This document shows positions 8,734 through 17,215 of a DNA stretch of 64,000 nucleotides, piece after piece. The stretch comes from GCA-2709075 sp038146865. Lineage in GTDB: Bacteria > Pseudomonadota > Alphaproteobacteria > MPNO01 > UBA2964. Under the pieces are notes generated by a model, which had not been told where the DNA came from, made no database searches, and saw nothing but the letters and a program-made list of their open reading frames with translations. The stretch covers positions 620,001 to 684,000 of the forward strand of contig JAYQSL010000007.1 of NCBI GenBank assembly GCA_038146865.1. The letters are read 5' to 3'. How positions within the stretch are numbered: position 1 is the first letter of the stretch; every line of letters starts with the position of its first letter. Made by a program: the position numbers and the translations under genes.

Positions 8734-9723
8734 TTATTTTAGTCGAGGTGGAACTTTTACCCTTTCCGGGGCAAGGTGAGCGGCGTCTGAACCTGATACG
8801 CGATTGTATATTTCTACAGCCATGGCGAGATCAGAAATACCCATTCCCATCGCTTTAAAAAGCGTTAGATCCGCGTCGGGAGGCCGAGTGACATCCTCTG
8901 ATATTATTTTGCCTATTGTTCTGACAGTTTCCCACTGTTGAGGACTATTGCCAAAATAGGACCGGAATTCTGCCGATAGGTTTTTTACGTTTTCGGTATT
9001 GTCTACTGCCACCACAGCGCAACGGGGAAAAATGTCTTGGGTAAATTCGACGCGAGCAGGCACTATGGCACCCATAGCGTTCACGTGTGTTCCTTTCTCT
9101 AACATCGCTGACGTTAAGAATGGTTGTGTGGAGTTAGTAACCAAAGTCAATAATGGAGCGCCCTCTAAAGCCTCTTCTAGAGAAGACGAATTAATTACAT
9201 CGCAATCAAATTGGTTTTTTACTTGGTTAACTAATGCCTCTCTATTTTTTGGGTCTCGACTAAATATCCTCAATGTTTTCAATGGACGGGCAATATTACA
9301 GGCGCCGATCTGTGGAAGAGCTTGTTTGCCTGTACCGATGATGGCCATGTCTTGAGCGTTAGCAGGAGCAAGGCGCCTTGTTCCCACCCCAGTCATAGCG
9401 GCTGTTCGGAGTTGGCCAAGCGCTGTCGCCTCGATAATCGCTTTTAGAGACCCATCCTCTTGAGAAAACAAGGATACAATTGTCTCTGATTTTCCTCGAA
9501 CATTGATCCATGTTTTAAAACCACAGAGACCGGCGCCTTCTACAGAGGCTCCTAGTGCATGCATCGCGTCATTTTCCGCTACCATGAGATGAGCCTTGGT
9601 CATGTTTCTGGCTTTCCCTTCCCCTTCCATTAGAAGGGTTCGTTCAAGGGCGTCCATGGCATCGGTCAAAGTTAGGACGGCTGTAACTTCTTTTTCGGTA
9701 ATCCAGAGCGGGGCTGAAGTCAT
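8734..9723 (-). CDS. Ornithine cyclodeaminase/mu-crystallin family protein
   Basis: 329 residues from the ATG at 9723, which has GAGGAG 8 nt upstream; a TTG one codon earlier is less likely. The Rossmann nucleotide site is IIGTGKQA (about 130), the substrate-binding Lys lies in GFKTW, and VDNTENVKNL and AMGMGISDLAMA are family blocks. The family includes ornithine cyclodeaminase, alanine dehydrogenase and ketimine reductases, so the exact reaction (NAD-dependent deamination or imine reduction) is open. It is divergent from the TAXI-TRAP importer genes, so imported amino-acid-like compounds are one possible substrate. Confidence 0.85.
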   Translation of the reverse strand: MTSAPLWITEKEVTAVLTLTDAMDALERTLLMEGEGKARNMTKAHLMVAENDAMHALGASVEGAGLCGFKTWINVRGKSETIVSLFSQEDGSLKAIIEATALGQLRTAAMTGVGTRRLAPANAQDMAIIGTGKQALPQIGACNIARPLKTLRIFSRDPKNREALVNQVKNQFDCDVINSSSLEEALEGAPLLTLVTNSTQPFLTSAMLEKGTHVNAMGAIVPARVEFTQDIFPRCAVVAVDNTENVKNLSAEFRSYFGNSPQQWETVRTIGKIISEDVTRPPDADLTLFKAMGMGISDLAMAVEIYNRVSGSDAAHLAPERVKVPPRLK

Positions 9724-9805
9724 CAAATTTTCTCCTCAAGACAGTCTTTATTTTGTCTGATTAGGTGAAAAGTGGAAAGGTTGATGACCAATTCTACGTA
9801 AAATG

Positions 9806-9862
9806 TTGACAGTGGCGGGAAATCCTAGTCCAAATAAGAAAAAATACACAATATTAGGGGAG
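9806..9862 (+). promoter_or_regulatory. Possible promoter and ribosome binding site of the TAXI-TRAP operon
   Basis: A consensus -35 hexamer TTGACA lies at 9806-9811 in the divergent intergenic space. About 17 nt downstream the sequence is only AT-rich (TCCAAATA), so the -10 element is weak. AGGGGAG lies about 7 nt before the ATG at 9870 and is a strong ribosome binding site. Confidence 0.35.
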
Positions 9863-9869
9863 AGTACTG

Positions 9870-10874
9870 ATGAAAATTTTGAAGATTGCCACTCTAGGGT
9901 TGGCAATGGCAGCAGTTGGCCATGTCGGTGTCGCGGATGCGAAATTAAAGCGGATTACTATTGGGTCCAATAAACAAGGCTCGGTGTTTTTTCTGTTAGC
10001 TAGTGGGTTTGCCAAGACCTTTCAGAAGGAGTTGAAAATCCGTTCGACTGCTCAGCCTCATGCAGGCTCATCGGTTTACATTCCATTAATTAATAATGGC
10101 GAGATCACAATGGGCCTCAATAATGGGATGGACTCTGGAGCTGCAGCTAGAGGACAGAAGCCGTTTGGTAAAAAAATGCAAAATTTCTATGGGATCGCTC
10201 GGGTATGGATCTTGCCTTACGCTATGATGGTAAAAGCTGATTCACCGATCAAAAGGATCGAGGACCTCAAGGGAAAGAGAGTGGTCATCGACGTCAAATC
10301 GGTTGTTTCCCTGGCGAATTTAAATAAAGCAATTCTAGCTACCGGTGGTGTTATGCCTGGGGATGTCACAGCGGTGAATAGTGCAGGAGTTGTTCAAAAT
10401 ATTAATTTAGTGGTTGAAGGCCGTGCAGACGCAGCTACAGTGGCCGCGGGTATGCCTGCCGTTCGAAAAGCGCATGCGACTGTGGGTGTGAGGATGTTGT
10501 CGTTGGGGCCAAATAATTCAGCAGAGATGTTTGCTGAAATGGCTCCGGGGTCTAGGCCATTTGTTCAAAAGGCTTTGAAAAGATATCCATTTATTAAGAA
10601 GGACCAGCTAATTACTGCTTTTGATGCTTATCTTAACTCCGGAAAAGCGGTTTCTTCCGATGATGCATACAAGGTTGCTAAAGTGCTTCATACGAAATGG
10701 AAAGATCTCCAAAAAGCATATGGACCGCTTCGTGGAGTTGGACAAAATAAAATTGCTCCGCCGACTGTTTCGCACCCCTATCATCCGGGTGCGATAAAAT
10801 ATTACAAAGAGGCAGGTATTTGGTCAGCAGCTAACGAAAAAGCAAATCAAGTTGCTATTGCTGCTGCAAAATAA
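9870..10874 (+). CDS. TRAP transporter solute-binding protein, TAXI family
   Basis: 334 residues. A signal peptide covers residues 1-24 with a cleavage site after VADA, placing it in the periplasm. The mature start KLKRITIGSNKQGSVFFLLA, the block PLINNGEITMGLNNG and VWILPYAMMVKADSPIKRIEDL are characteristic of TAXI-type (TRAP-associated extracytoplasmic immunogenic) receptors. These deliver carboxylate-type ligands to a fused DctQM permease, which is encoded 39 nt downstream. A strong AGGGGAG ribosome binding site precedes the ATG. The ligand is unknown; the neighbouring catabolic genes suggest an organic acid. Confidence 0.92.
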   Translation: MKILKIATLGLAMAAVGHVGVADAKLKRITIGSNKQGSVFFLLASGFAKTFQKELKIRSTAQPHAGSSVYIPLINNGEITMGLNNGMDSGAAARGQKPFGKKMQNFYGIARVWILPYAMMVKADSPIKRIEDLKGKRVVIDVKSVVSLANLNKAILATGGVMPGDVTAVNSAGVVQNINLVVEGRADAATVAAGMPAVRKAHATVGVRMLSLGPNNSAEMFAEMAPGSRPFVQKALKRYPFIKKDQLITAFDAYLNSGKAVSSDDAYKVAKVLHTKWKDLQKAYGPLRGVGQNKIAPPTVSHPYHPGAIKYYKEAGIWSAANEKANQVAIAAAK

Positions 10875-10913
10875 ATTTTTGAAGTAAATTCGCGATAGAC
10901 GCTTGGGACCATT

Positions 10914-12806
10914 ATGAAAGATAGGCTTTGCAATTTGGTCCTAGGTGTCTATTGCGCTTTGATGCCAATTATTGGGATCATTTGGATTCTGAGTCTTCTG
11001 GACTACGCCAATATCAGTCTAATCGACGCCCAGGTTACGGGGGTAGTGCTTGGGTTGGCTGCAGGCGCGGCATTTCTAAAGCACCCATATCAAGATAAAC
11101 CTGGTTGGTTCGAGCTGCTCTTGTCTCTTTCTGCTCCAGTGCCGTGGTTGTGGATGTCGGTAAATTTGGAAGACTGGCTTCTAAGAATGGCAGATAGACC
11201 GCCAGAAATGTGGGTACCAGGAATTTTTGCTCTGGTGATGATGATGGAAGCCCTTAGAAAATCAGCCGGGGGTGTCATCGCAGGACTCGTTTGGATAATC
11301 ATTTTATATGGTTTCTTTGGCCACCACATGCCGGGCGTTTTAGAGGCTGAAACTTTCCCACCTGCAAAAACTGTCCTCTATCTCTATGCAGATACTAATG
11401 GTGTCCCCGGAATTGTCTTAAACATCGTGGTCGGACTCGTTTTAGCCTTCATCATCTTTGGAAAAATGATGGAGATAAGCGGTGCAATGGGCTTTTTTAA
11501 TGATTTAGCAATGGGTTTAATGGGCCATCGGCGGGGAGGGCCGGCAAAAGTGGCAGTTGTTGCTTCAAGTGCTTTTGGCTCAATTTCAGGGTCTGCCGTT
11601 GCGAATATCATGTCTACCGGTGTGGTTACGATTCCCTTGATGAAAAGGACCGGCTTTCAAGCTCGATATGCTGCTGCGATTGAAGCCGTTGCTTCTAACG
11701 GCGGTCAAGTAGCCCCTCCCGTAATGGGTGCTACCGCTTTTATTATCGCAGAATTTCTTGAGGTACCCTATGCAGAGGTTGCTTTGGCAGCATTCATTCC
11801 TGCTATTTTCTATTTTCTCATACTTTTTCTCCAAGTGGATGGGGTTGCCGTACGATATGGAATTGGTGGGCTTCCCAAAACTGAGTTGCCCGACCCATTT
11901 AAGACTTTTATCGCGGGTTGGTTGTACCTTGTTCCAATCGGCGTGTTGATTTGGATTCTTTTAGGCCTTGGCTACCGGGCGGGTTTGGCAGGTCTCTATG
12001 CATGTGGCTTGCTTTTTATATTTTTCCTTGTTCGAAAACGTGGATTGCCATCACGACAAGATTGGAGTGGTTTCTTTGTTGGTAGTGGAGAAAATTTGAT
12101 TCCTCTAGTGTTAATAGGTGGCGCCGCCGGCATTATCATAGGACTGATGAATTCAACTGGCCTCGGGTTTCAGCTCTCTTTGATTTTGACAGAAATAGGC
12201 CAGACTGCGGGAATTCTCGTAATGCTTTTTCTGACGGCGTTTATTTGTATTCTTTTGGGGATGGGGATGCCCACGGCCGCAGTCTATATTGTACTTGTAT
12301 CCGTAGTAGCACCGGCTCTCACGGAGATGAAAATTCCCGAAATGTCGGCCCATTTATTTATTTTTTATTTCGGATTGCTGAGTATGCTTACGCCTCCAGT
12401 AGCGATTGCGAGTATGGTTGCAGCCCAGCTAGCTGGTAGTGATATGTGGCGGACTGGACTAGTAGGATTGCAGTTGGCTGCCGCAGCTTTTTTAATGCCA
12501 TTTCTTTGGGTTTTTAATCCAGCCTTCTTACTTAATGGCAGTTGGCAAGAGATCGCTACGGTTATTTTTACGGCTTTCTCAGCAGGCATGATTATCGGGC
12601 AAATGACAAGAATTTCTGGAATTGGTTCCTCTGAGGGCCTAATGATTTTGTTTTTGCTGGCCGCAACTATATTCGTTGGTGGTGCGACAATCTGGTTTGG
12701 TCAAACAAGCCCATTGACGATAGCAACCGGTTGTTTGGGTTTTGGAATTGTCTATGGTCTCAGAAAGTATGCGGACAGGAGAACTAAGGAGGCCAGAGCA
12801 AAATAA
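10914..12806 (+). CDS. TRAP transporter fused permease (DctQM type)
   Basis: 630 residues with many hydrophobic segments: four at the N-terminus corresponding to the small DctQ-like part, then a long DctM-like part. Signature regions are GSISGSAVANIMSTGVVTI and SNGGQVAPPVMGATAF (about residues 225-275), as in fused permeases that partner TAXI receptors. It forms the inner-membrane channel for ion-coupled uptake of the ligand bound by the preceding gene's product. It converges with glnS; the stops are 30 nt apart, with a short AAGATA-AG-TATCTT inverted repeat at 12825-12838 that reaches into the glnS stop. Confidence 0.93.
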   Translation: MKDRLCNLVLGVYCALMPIIGIIWILSLLDYANISLIDAQVTGVVLGLAAGAAFLKHPYQDKPGWFELLLSLSAPVPWLWMSVNLEDWLLRMADRPPEMWVPGIFALVMMMEALRKSAGGVIAGLVWIIILYGFFGHHMPGVLEAETFPPAKTVLYLYADTNGVPGIVLNIVVGLVLAFIIFGKMMEISGAMGFFNDLAMGLMGHRRGGPAKVAVVASSAFGSISGSAVANIMSTGVVTIPLMKRTGFQARYAAAIEAVASNGGQVAPPVMGATAFIIAEFLEVPYAEVALAAFIPAIFYFLILFLQVDGVAVRYGIGGLPKTELPDPFKTFIAGWLYLVPIGVLIWILLGLGYRAGLAGLYACGLLFIFFLVRKRGLPSRQDWSGFFVGSGENLIPLVLIGGAAGIIIGLMNSTGLGFQLSLILTEIGQTAGILVMLFLTAFICILLGMGMPTAAVYIVLVSVVAPALTEMKIPEMSAHLFIFYFGLLSMLTPPVAIASMVAAQLAGSDMWRTGLVGLQLAAAAFLMPFLWVFNPAFLLNGSWQEIATVIFTAFSAGMIIGQMTRISGIGSSEGLMILFLLAATIFVGGATIWFGQTSPLTIATGCLGFGIVYGLRKYADRRTKEARAK

Positions 12807-12836
12807 ATTTTGCCGCACCAAGACAAGATAAGTATC

Positions 12837-14528
12837 TTATTGATTGATTTTTGCCCAACTATCTCTCAGGCTAATTGTACGATTTAGGACTAGATCATTT
12901 TGATTAGAAGATGTGTCAGGGCAAAAATATCCAAGTCTTTCAAACTGTACCGCGGGGGAACCAGGTTTTAGATCGGTGATAGACTGCTCTATCTTACAAT
13001 TGTTTAAGATTTCCAGTGAGTTTTTATTTATATCTTCTAAATAATCTCGTTCCTGTCCAGGTGTTTCGGAATTGAACAGATGGGAATACAGCCTTACCTC
13101 TGCGTTTACAGCTGCATCAACCGCTACCCAATGTATCGTTCCACGAACCTTTCGACCATCTGGCGCATTTCCGCCTCGGGTGTCCGGATCATAAGTGCAC
13201 CGAAGTTCGACGACGTCACCGGAAGAATTTTTGATAACCTCTCTGCATGTTATGAAATATGCGCATCGCAATCTCACCTCCCGCCCAGGACCAAGGCGGA
13301 AAAATTTTCGCGGTGGATCCTCCATGAAATCGTCTTGTTCTATCCAAAGTTCCCGCCCAAAGAGAACCTTCCTTGACCCCAATTCCGGTTTTCCCGGGTG
13401 GTTCGGAACTTCCATCTCTTCCAGATGGTTCTCTGGATAATTTTCGATAATAATTTTTAGTGGTTTAAGAACACCCATTTTTCTCAAAGAATTATCATTG
13501 AGGTTTTCACGGATAGCAGAATCGAGCATTGCCTGTTCTACCATTCCCTCGCTTTTTGAAATAGCTAGCTCGTTGATGAAAAAACGAATTGCATCGGATG
13601 GAACCCCTCTCCGCCTTAACCCAGCAATTGTGGGCATTCGGGGGTCATCCCAGCCAGCGACGAAACCCTCTGTTACCAACTGAGTAAGACGCCGTTTAGA
13701 GAGAACAGTATGTGAAATATTCAGCCTGGAGAATTCGTACTGGTGAGGTCTAGAGGGCACAGGTAAATTTTCTATAAACCAATCATAAAGCGGTCGGTGG
13801 TCTGCAAATTCAAGTGTGCATAGTGAATGACTTATAAATTCTATCGAATCAGTTTGTCCATGCGCGAAATCATATGTGGGATATATGCACCATTTCTCGC
13901 CAGTTCTGGGATGACTTGAATGTAAAATTCGATAAATTACGGGGTCACGTAGATTTATGTTCCCTGATGCCATATCGATCTTTGCTCTAAGGACTTTGGA
14001 GCCGTTTTCATAATGTCCATCCCTCATTTGGTCGAAAAGTTCTAAATTTTCGTCCGCCGTACGATTACGGTGAGGGCTCTCGGTTCCAGGAACAGTTAAT
14101 GTGCCACGGTATTCTCTAATCTCGTCTGCCGTTAAATCATCCACATAGGCTTTGCCAGTGCGGATCAGATGGCATGCCCATTCATATAATAGCTCGAAGT
14201 TATCGGAGGCATATTTAGGTTCGCCGGCCCATGAGAAACCAAGCCATTTAACATCCTCTTTTATAGCCTCGATGAAGAGCTGGTCTTCTTTTACCGGATT
14301 GGTATCATCGAAGCGTAAGTTACACTGCCCGCCGTATTCTGCCGCGATCGTAAAATTAAGGCATATTGATTTGGCGTGACCTAAATGCAGAAAACCATTT
14401 GGCTCCGGTGGAAATCTCGTAACAACTTTTGTCACGGACCCTGAAACTAGATCTTTGTTGATTTGTTCGCGGATAAAGTCGCTGGTTGATCCGACTTCTG
14501 TATTATGATTGTTGCTGGTTTTGGGCAT
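12837..14528 (-). CDS. glnS: Glutamine--tRNA ligase
   Basis: 563 residues, the usual length. The class I HIGH-type motif is PEPNGFLHLGHAKS (about 42-55), and the KMSKS-equivalent loop is VLSKRRLTQL (about 277). FDDTNP and YPTYDFAHG are GlnRS/GluRS family blocks, and the C-terminal anticodon-binding beta-barrels are present (ELWIEQDDF, RLGPGREVRLR). It charges tRNA-Gln directly with glutamine. Many alphaproteobacteria instead use GluRS plus GatCAB, so a GlnRS here is worth noting. No clear ribosome binding site precedes the ATG at 14528. It is divergent from the thioesterase gene. Confidence 0.95.
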   Translation of the reverse strand: MPKTSNNHNTEVGSTSDFIREQINKDLVSGSVTKVVTRFPPEPNGFLHLGHAKSICLNFTIAAEYGGQCNLRFDDTNPVKEDQLFIEAIKEDVKWLGFSWAGEPKYASDNFELLYEWACHLIRTGKAYVDDLTADEIREYRGTLTVPGTESPHRNRTADENLELFDQMRDGHYENGSKVLRAKIDMASGNINLRDPVIYRILHSSHPRTGEKWCIYPTYDFAHGQTDSIEFISHSLCTLEFADHRPLYDWFIENLPVPSRPHQYEFSRLNISHTVLSKRRLTQLVTEGFVAGWDDPRMPTIAGLRRRGVPSDAIRFFINELAISKSEGMVEQAMLDSAIRENLNDNSLRKMGVLKPLKIIIENYPENHLEEMEVPNHPGKPELGSRKVLFGRELWIEQDDFMEDPPRKFFRLGPGREVRLRCAYFITCREVIKNSSGDVVELRCTYDPDTRGGNAPDGRKVRGTIHWVAVDAAVNAEVRLYSHLFNSETPGQERDYLEDINKNSLEILNNCKIEQSITDLKPGSPAVQFERLGYFCPDTSSNQNDLVLNRTISLRDSWAKINQ

Positions 14529-14629
14529 ATTATTTATTACAAAACAAGAATTAGATGCTTATCTGCCAGAAAATACGGCCAAGGCCAAGTTTTTAAGGAG
14601 ATATCGATCATCGAAACTAGGAGCACGAT

Positions 14630-15079
14630 ATGACGGATCCCCTATCGACTGCAGGTTTTGTTAACGAACACAATATTAAAGTACTTTGGACAGATTCAGA
14701 CCCTGCAGGGATAAATTTTTACGGCAATTACTTTAAGTGGATGGATGAAGCTGCATACTATTTGTTTAAAGCTGGCGGTATTAAATGGGAAGAGTGGCGG
14801 TCTCGATTTAATGCTCTCGGTATCCCGCTTATTTCCGCGCATGCAGATTTTAAGGCACCCAGCGCATTTGGTGATGAATTACGCGTTATAAGTGGGATCA
14901 CGGAGTGGGGAACAAGCTCTTTCAAGATTGTCCATGTTTTTCTTAATAATGAAATTACAGCAGCTGTCGGATATGAAAAACGTGTTTTCTGTCTGGGCGA
15001 TCCGACAGACCCCAGCACTTTCAGATCTGCCCCTATCCCTCAGGAGGTAAGGGAAGGATTGGGCGGTGCCAAAGAATAG
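14630..15079 (+). CDS. 4-hydroxybenzoyl-CoA thioesterase-like (4HBT, hot-dog fold) protein
   Basis: 149 residues with the 4HBT signature WTDSDPAGINFYGNYFKWMD (about residues 22-41), whose Asp before PAG corresponds to the catalytic Asp of the Pseudomonas enzyme. Such enzymes hydrolyse aromatic or aliphatic acyl-CoA thioesters in the cytoplasm. AGGAG lies 6 nt upstream of the ATG. It stands alone between glnS and a UbiD-type decarboxylase. Its place in the catabolic region would fit release of an aromatic acid from CoA, but YbgC-like housekeeping roles cannot be excluded. Confidence 0.85.
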   Translation: MTDPLSTAGFVNEHNIKVLWTDSDPAGINFYGNYFKWMDEAAYYLFKAGGIKWEEWRSRFNALGIPLISAHADFKAPSAFGDELRVISGITEWGTSSFKIVHVFLNNEITAAVGYEKRVFCLGDPTDPSTFRSAPIPQEVREGLGGAKE

Positions 15080-15128
15080 AATGGCTTAACCTATACGAGT
15101 CCTTGCGAGGTCATTTAAGGCGGTTTTC

Positions 15129-16673
15129 TTAATCATTTTCTTCGTCGAATTCGTCTAAAGTTGGTGGTACTCCAGGCAGTCCAAATTCTGCCCATCGCTT
15201 CGCGACGCGATCATAAGTGGAGGGTCTTAATAAAGTACGGACCGGAAAGTCTCGGTAATATTTGTGTGGTATACAAGCGTCTATTAAAGCTTTTGATCCA
15301 TAAGGCCGATCTTCGGTGATAACCCGGCTCGGGTCGAGGCCGGTAGACCATGTTTTCCTTTGTATATCAATATCATCCGCAGGGTTGCAGCGCGTGCTCA
15401 TAGCCCACAATACCTGGTTCATATCGGCTGGATCCACATCATGATCCACAGCGACAATCCATTTGGTGTAATACGCGGCGGCTGGGCATTGTGCGGCGGC
15501 AGCCAACACCTGTGCTGTGTGTCCCGCATATTGCTGTTTGATAGCGACCACTAAATGCCCCCAGCCTGATGCAGCTGCAGGGTGAGAATAAACACCTTCA
15601 ATCCCTGGAATCCCAAATCTTTGTAAATCGTCCCAAATCGCTGCTGACCGCATAATCGCGTAGTAAGATCCGATTTCACACGCGGGATAATTTGCCATTA
15701 AAGCCGCAGTATGGATTGGAGATTTTCTCATATGCAGCGCGGTTACATGAATTACCGGCTGTGGTGATTGGGGTCGACCATAATAGCCAGTAAATTCTCC
15801 TAGCGGACCCTCGGGCATCTCATCGTCGCGCGCAACAATACCTTCGATCACAATTTCCGCTCGTGCAGGTATGGGCAGAGACGTGGTCACCCCTTTGGTT
15901 AGTGCCATTGGCTGGCCCGATATTCCTCCTATTATATCAAGCTCGGAGACTTCATTTCCATATGATTGGGCGGCAACCATAAAAGGAACTGGATCGATCC
16001 CATAAGCAGCAACTACTTCGCAGTCCTCACCTTTTCGCCACCATGCCTCTCGGTCCAATAATCCGTGTTTTCCTGGAGAGCAGTACATGCCAATTTTTCG
16101 TTTACCCTGAACCATCTGGCGATAGCAACCGACATTGATGCGGCCTGTTTCCGGGTTTTTCGTAAAGGTTATATCCCCCGTGCCAATATAATTGCCGCCA
16201 TCCCTCGGCCAGAATTTTGGAGCGGGAAGACGGGTCACGTCGATATCATCACCAGTGAGAATGATTTCATTCACGGGTGCGTCGGCAGGGTCAATCATCT
16301 TCGGACTTATGCGTCTCTGGCTGAGTTCCCGCGTCGCAAGGATCAATTCTTTCGGCGATAAATCTGGGTCCAGCCCTACCGCGAGCGCATATCTTCGGTT
16401 ACTGGCACCTAACATATTTGAGAGCACTCTCGTTCCAGATCTATCATCCTCGATGTTTGTAAAAAGTAGGGCAGGGGACGCTTCATTCTGAGCCGCCATG
16501 TAGGTCGTAGCTGCCAGCTCTTCATTTGCCGATACAGGCGCGTCGATCGTTAGTAGGCCGCCATCTCTCTCTACCAAAGACAACCACTCACGCAGGTCTT
16601 CCGGCCCGCGTTGATTATTAAGATTGTGCTCAGGTTCCTCTGGGTTTTTCTCGGGATTCATTATATTTTCCAT
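15129..16673 (-). CDS. UbiD family prenyl-FMN-dependent decarboxylase (copy 1)
   Basis: 514 residues from the ATG at 16673; a GTG at 16721 and an ATG at 16661 are alternatives. It begins with the family region LREWLSLVERDGGLLTI and contains EGPLGEFTGYYGR, which holds the conserved catalytic Glu residues of UbiD/Fdc1, and DVTRLPAPKFWPRDGG. It should use prenylated FMN made by UbiX to decarboxylate, or carboxylate, an aromatic or alpha,beta-unsaturated acid. No ubiX gene lies in this window. It is divergent from a VOC-Rieske operon, so the true substrate is more likely catabolic than the ubiquinone precursor. Confidence 0.9.
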   Translation of the reverse strand: MENIMNPEKNPEEPEHNLNNQRGPEDLREWLSLVERDGGLLTIDAPVSANEELAATTYMAAQNEASPALLFTNIEDDRSGTRVLSNMLGASNRRYALAVGLDPDLSPKELILATRELSQRRISPKMIDPADAPVNEIILTGDDIDVTRLPAPKFWPRDGGNYIGTGDITFTKNPETGRINVGCYRQMVQGKRKIGMYCSPGKHGLLDREAWWRKGEDCEVVAAYGIDPVPFMVAAQSYGNEVSELDIIGGISGQPMALTKGVTTSLPIPARAEIVIEGIVARDDEMPEGPLGEFTGYYGRPQSPQPVIHVTALHMRKSPIHTAALMANYPACEIGSYYAIMRSAAIWDDLQRFGIPGIEGVYSHPAAASGWGHLVVAIKQQYAGHTAQVLAAAAQCPAAAYYTKWIVAVDHDVDPADMNQVLWAMSTRCNPADDIDIQRKTWSTGLDPSRVITEDRPYGSKALIDACIPHKYYRDFPVRTLLRPSTYDRVAKRWAEFGLPGVPPTLDEFDEEND

Positions 16674-16774
16674 GCCTAGGAGAGTGCCATGTAAGGCAAG
16701 GATAGGCAAAGAGTTACGCACTGAAATTTACAGACGATAAGTTTTGATAGTGTTAAGAGATTTTGAATAAGAAG

Positions 16775-17203
16775 ATGTTAAAACGTGTTGATCATATGAA
16801 TTTACAAGTCCCACCAGATCGAGAGGAACAAGCTTTATCGTTCTATCGAGATCTGATCGGTTTTAGGCCACTAAAAAAACCCGATAGCTTGGGACCGCGC
16901 GGCGGTCATTTTTGTGTCTCGGAGGAACCCTGGTACGAACTTCACATAGGGGTCGCCAGGGGTACTAGCGCTGCAGATCTATCAGAAGACAGTCCGCTGA
17001 GAAATCACCTCGCGTTTCAAGTCGATGATTTGATAGCTGCAAAAAAGAAATTTACTGATGCGGGGGTAGAGATCATTCCAGCCGAACCAGCCTTCTCAAT
17101 GGAACGAGATTTTCACCAAGAAAGATTTTTTATTAGAGATCCTGGGGGTAATCTTCTTGAAATACTGGAACCTCGGCGGGCATATAAGTCCGCGCGCCAA
17201 TGA
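16775..17203 (+). CDS. VOC (glyoxalase/extradiol dioxygenase-like) family protein, single module
   Basis: 142 residues from the ATG at 16775, preferred over a TTG at 16763. It contains two beta-alpha-beta-beta-beta units. Likely metal ligands are His7 (RVDHMNLQV), a His in RNHLAFQVDD and the Glu in NLLEILEP near the C-terminus. The family includes glyoxalase I, fosfomycin-resistance proteins and ring-cleavage dioxygenases. The gene lies 12 nt upstream of a Rieske dioxygenase alpha subunit gene and is probably co-transcribed, so it may act on the dihydroxylated product. That role is inferred from context alone. Confidence 0.82.
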   Translation: MLKRVDHMNLQVPPDREEQALSFYRDLIGFRPLKKPDSLGPRGGHFCVSEEPWYELHIGVARGTSAADLSEDSPLRNHLAFQVDDLIAAKKKFTDAGVEIIPAEPAFSMERDFHQERFFIRDPGGNLLEILEPRRAYKSARQ

Positions 17204-17215
17204 GACAATATTGTA

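Noticed and set aside
12825..12838. AAGATA-AG-TATCTT as a bidirectional terminator between the TRAP permease and glnS
   Set aside because: The stem is short and AT-only at its ends, the 2-nt loop is too small, and one arm includes the glnS stop; no T-run follows directly.
13080..13376. Plus-strand frames inside glnS and similar long antisense frames in ubiD, clpA, glnE and rne
   Set aside because: They are complements of strongly conserved proteins and show no motif, start site or neighbour support of their own.
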